In this document: positions 63,524-64,000 of the stretch, in pieces
Position numbering within the stretch: position 1 is the first letter of the stretch
How the letters are laid out: each line of letters begins with the position of its first letter
From: Cutaneotrichosporon cavernicola
Lineage: Eukaryota; Basidiomycota; Tremellomycetes; Trichosporonales; Trichosporonaceae
Length of the DNA: 64,000 nt
Direction of reading: 5' to 3'
NCBI RefSeq assembly: GCF_030864355.1
Contig: NC_083396.1
Coordinates: 2,108,001-2,172,000 of the forward strand
Notes under the pieces: generated by a model
What the model was told of the DNA's origin: nothing
The model's database searches: none
Seen by the model: the letters and a program-made list of their open reading frames with translations, nothing else
Made by a program: the position numbers and the translations under genes

Positions 63524-64000
63524 CGTTGAAGAGTGGGTGGTTGGTCTGGGTGAATGAAGGAAGGATCAACAACTTGGTCGTGTGTGACTGTGACCCCAGC
63601 TACTAGTTTCAAAATCTCTCTCTTGTCCCTGGGTGGCAAATCATGACCACGTGGGAATAAAGTGGGAGTATTAAACATGTAGTGGAGATATTCAATGTCT
63701 CACCGTTCAGGGATATATCACGTGGGTAACAGGGCGCGACTGTCATTTCATTTCCGTCTTTGGGTACTTGGCACTGTATCTACCAGCCGAGAGCCAAAAT
63801 GGTGTGTCAACAAACAAACACGTACCCATTTTGCCATTTGCTGCCATCTCCTTCCGAGTTCTCTTCTCACAAACATCCTTCCATCTACCATATTGTCTTC
63901 ACTCTCACTCTCTTCAAACCTCAGCCGTCAACCTAAACTAGAGTGACCACCAAACACACTTCAACCACACCACACTTAGTTATCTGTCCATACAGATGCT
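63524..64000. other. upstream region of SPB1, window end
   Basis: No gene starts convincingly before the window edge. It contains two CACGTG (E-box) cores followed by GG, at 63648-63653 and 63719-63724, which may serve SPB1 or a gene beyond the edge. The last 150 bp are C/A-rich like a 5' leader. Confidence 0.5.

Overview
This window is nuclear DNA from a basidiomycete fungus, most likely a tremellomycete yeast of the Trichosporonales type (taxon inferred). The evidence is dense protein-coding genes on both strands, many very short spliceosomal introns (mostly 30-50 nt, GT..AG, often with a CTGAC/CTAAC/CTGAT branch motif a few bases before the acceptor), intron-containing tRNA genes, and a clearly fungal gene set (GCN1, MID1, RGP1, DUG3, a CAP10-like GT90 enzyme, SPB1, ESA1, CAB4). 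There are no bacterial operons, CRISPR arrays, intact transposons or viral genes. I worked out exon boundaries by hand. Every multi-exon model below keeps an open frame across all junctions and has a coding length divisible by three.

Layout. 1-5.9 kb: gene-poor, with one proline-rich unknown gene (1780-3154, -) and two tRNA genes with introns, Ala(AGC) and Leu(AAG). 6-7.8 kb: glutamate decarboxylase. 8-9.5 kb: two small orphan reading frames. 9.9-17.9 kb: the giant HEAT-repeat translation regulator GCN1 (-), divergent from ribosomal protein gene RPL28 (+). 20.3-23.4 kb: aldo/keto reductase (+), tail to tail with the calcium-channel subunit MID1 (-). 23.8-28.4 kb: a disordered unknown protein (+) and a large multi-RRM RNA-binding protein (-). 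28.4-30.8 kb: a non-coding stretch with two 9-bp tandem arrays. 30.8-34.7 kb: a CAP10-like glycosyltransferase and a 2-oxoglutarate/Fe(II) dioxygenase. 34.8-39.8 kb: the Tudor-SN nuclease homologue (-), then the class II amidotransferase DUG3 (+). 40.2-43.9 kb: a 1,092-residue protein that seems to start with histone-fold-like helices. 44-47.6 kb: a second long gene-poor stretch. 47.6-53.9 kb: mitochondrial transcription factor MTF1, CoA-synthesis enzyme CAB4, RPL10 and protein-isoaspartate methyltransferase. 55-63.5 kb: RGP1, histone acetyltransferase ESA1 and rRNA methyltransferase SPB1.

The genes do not form one pathway. Themes recur by chance of neighbourhood: translation and ribosome production (GCN1, RPL28, RPL10, SPB1, both tRNAs), RNA biology (Tudor-SN, RRM protein), chromatin (ESA1, perhaps the histone-fold-like gene), and metabolism or secretion (GAD, AKR, DUG3, CAB4, GT90, RGP1, MID1). 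The least explained items are the histone-fold-like protein, the acidic N-terminal extension on GCN1, the very small exons and introns, and the paired 9-bp repeat arrays.
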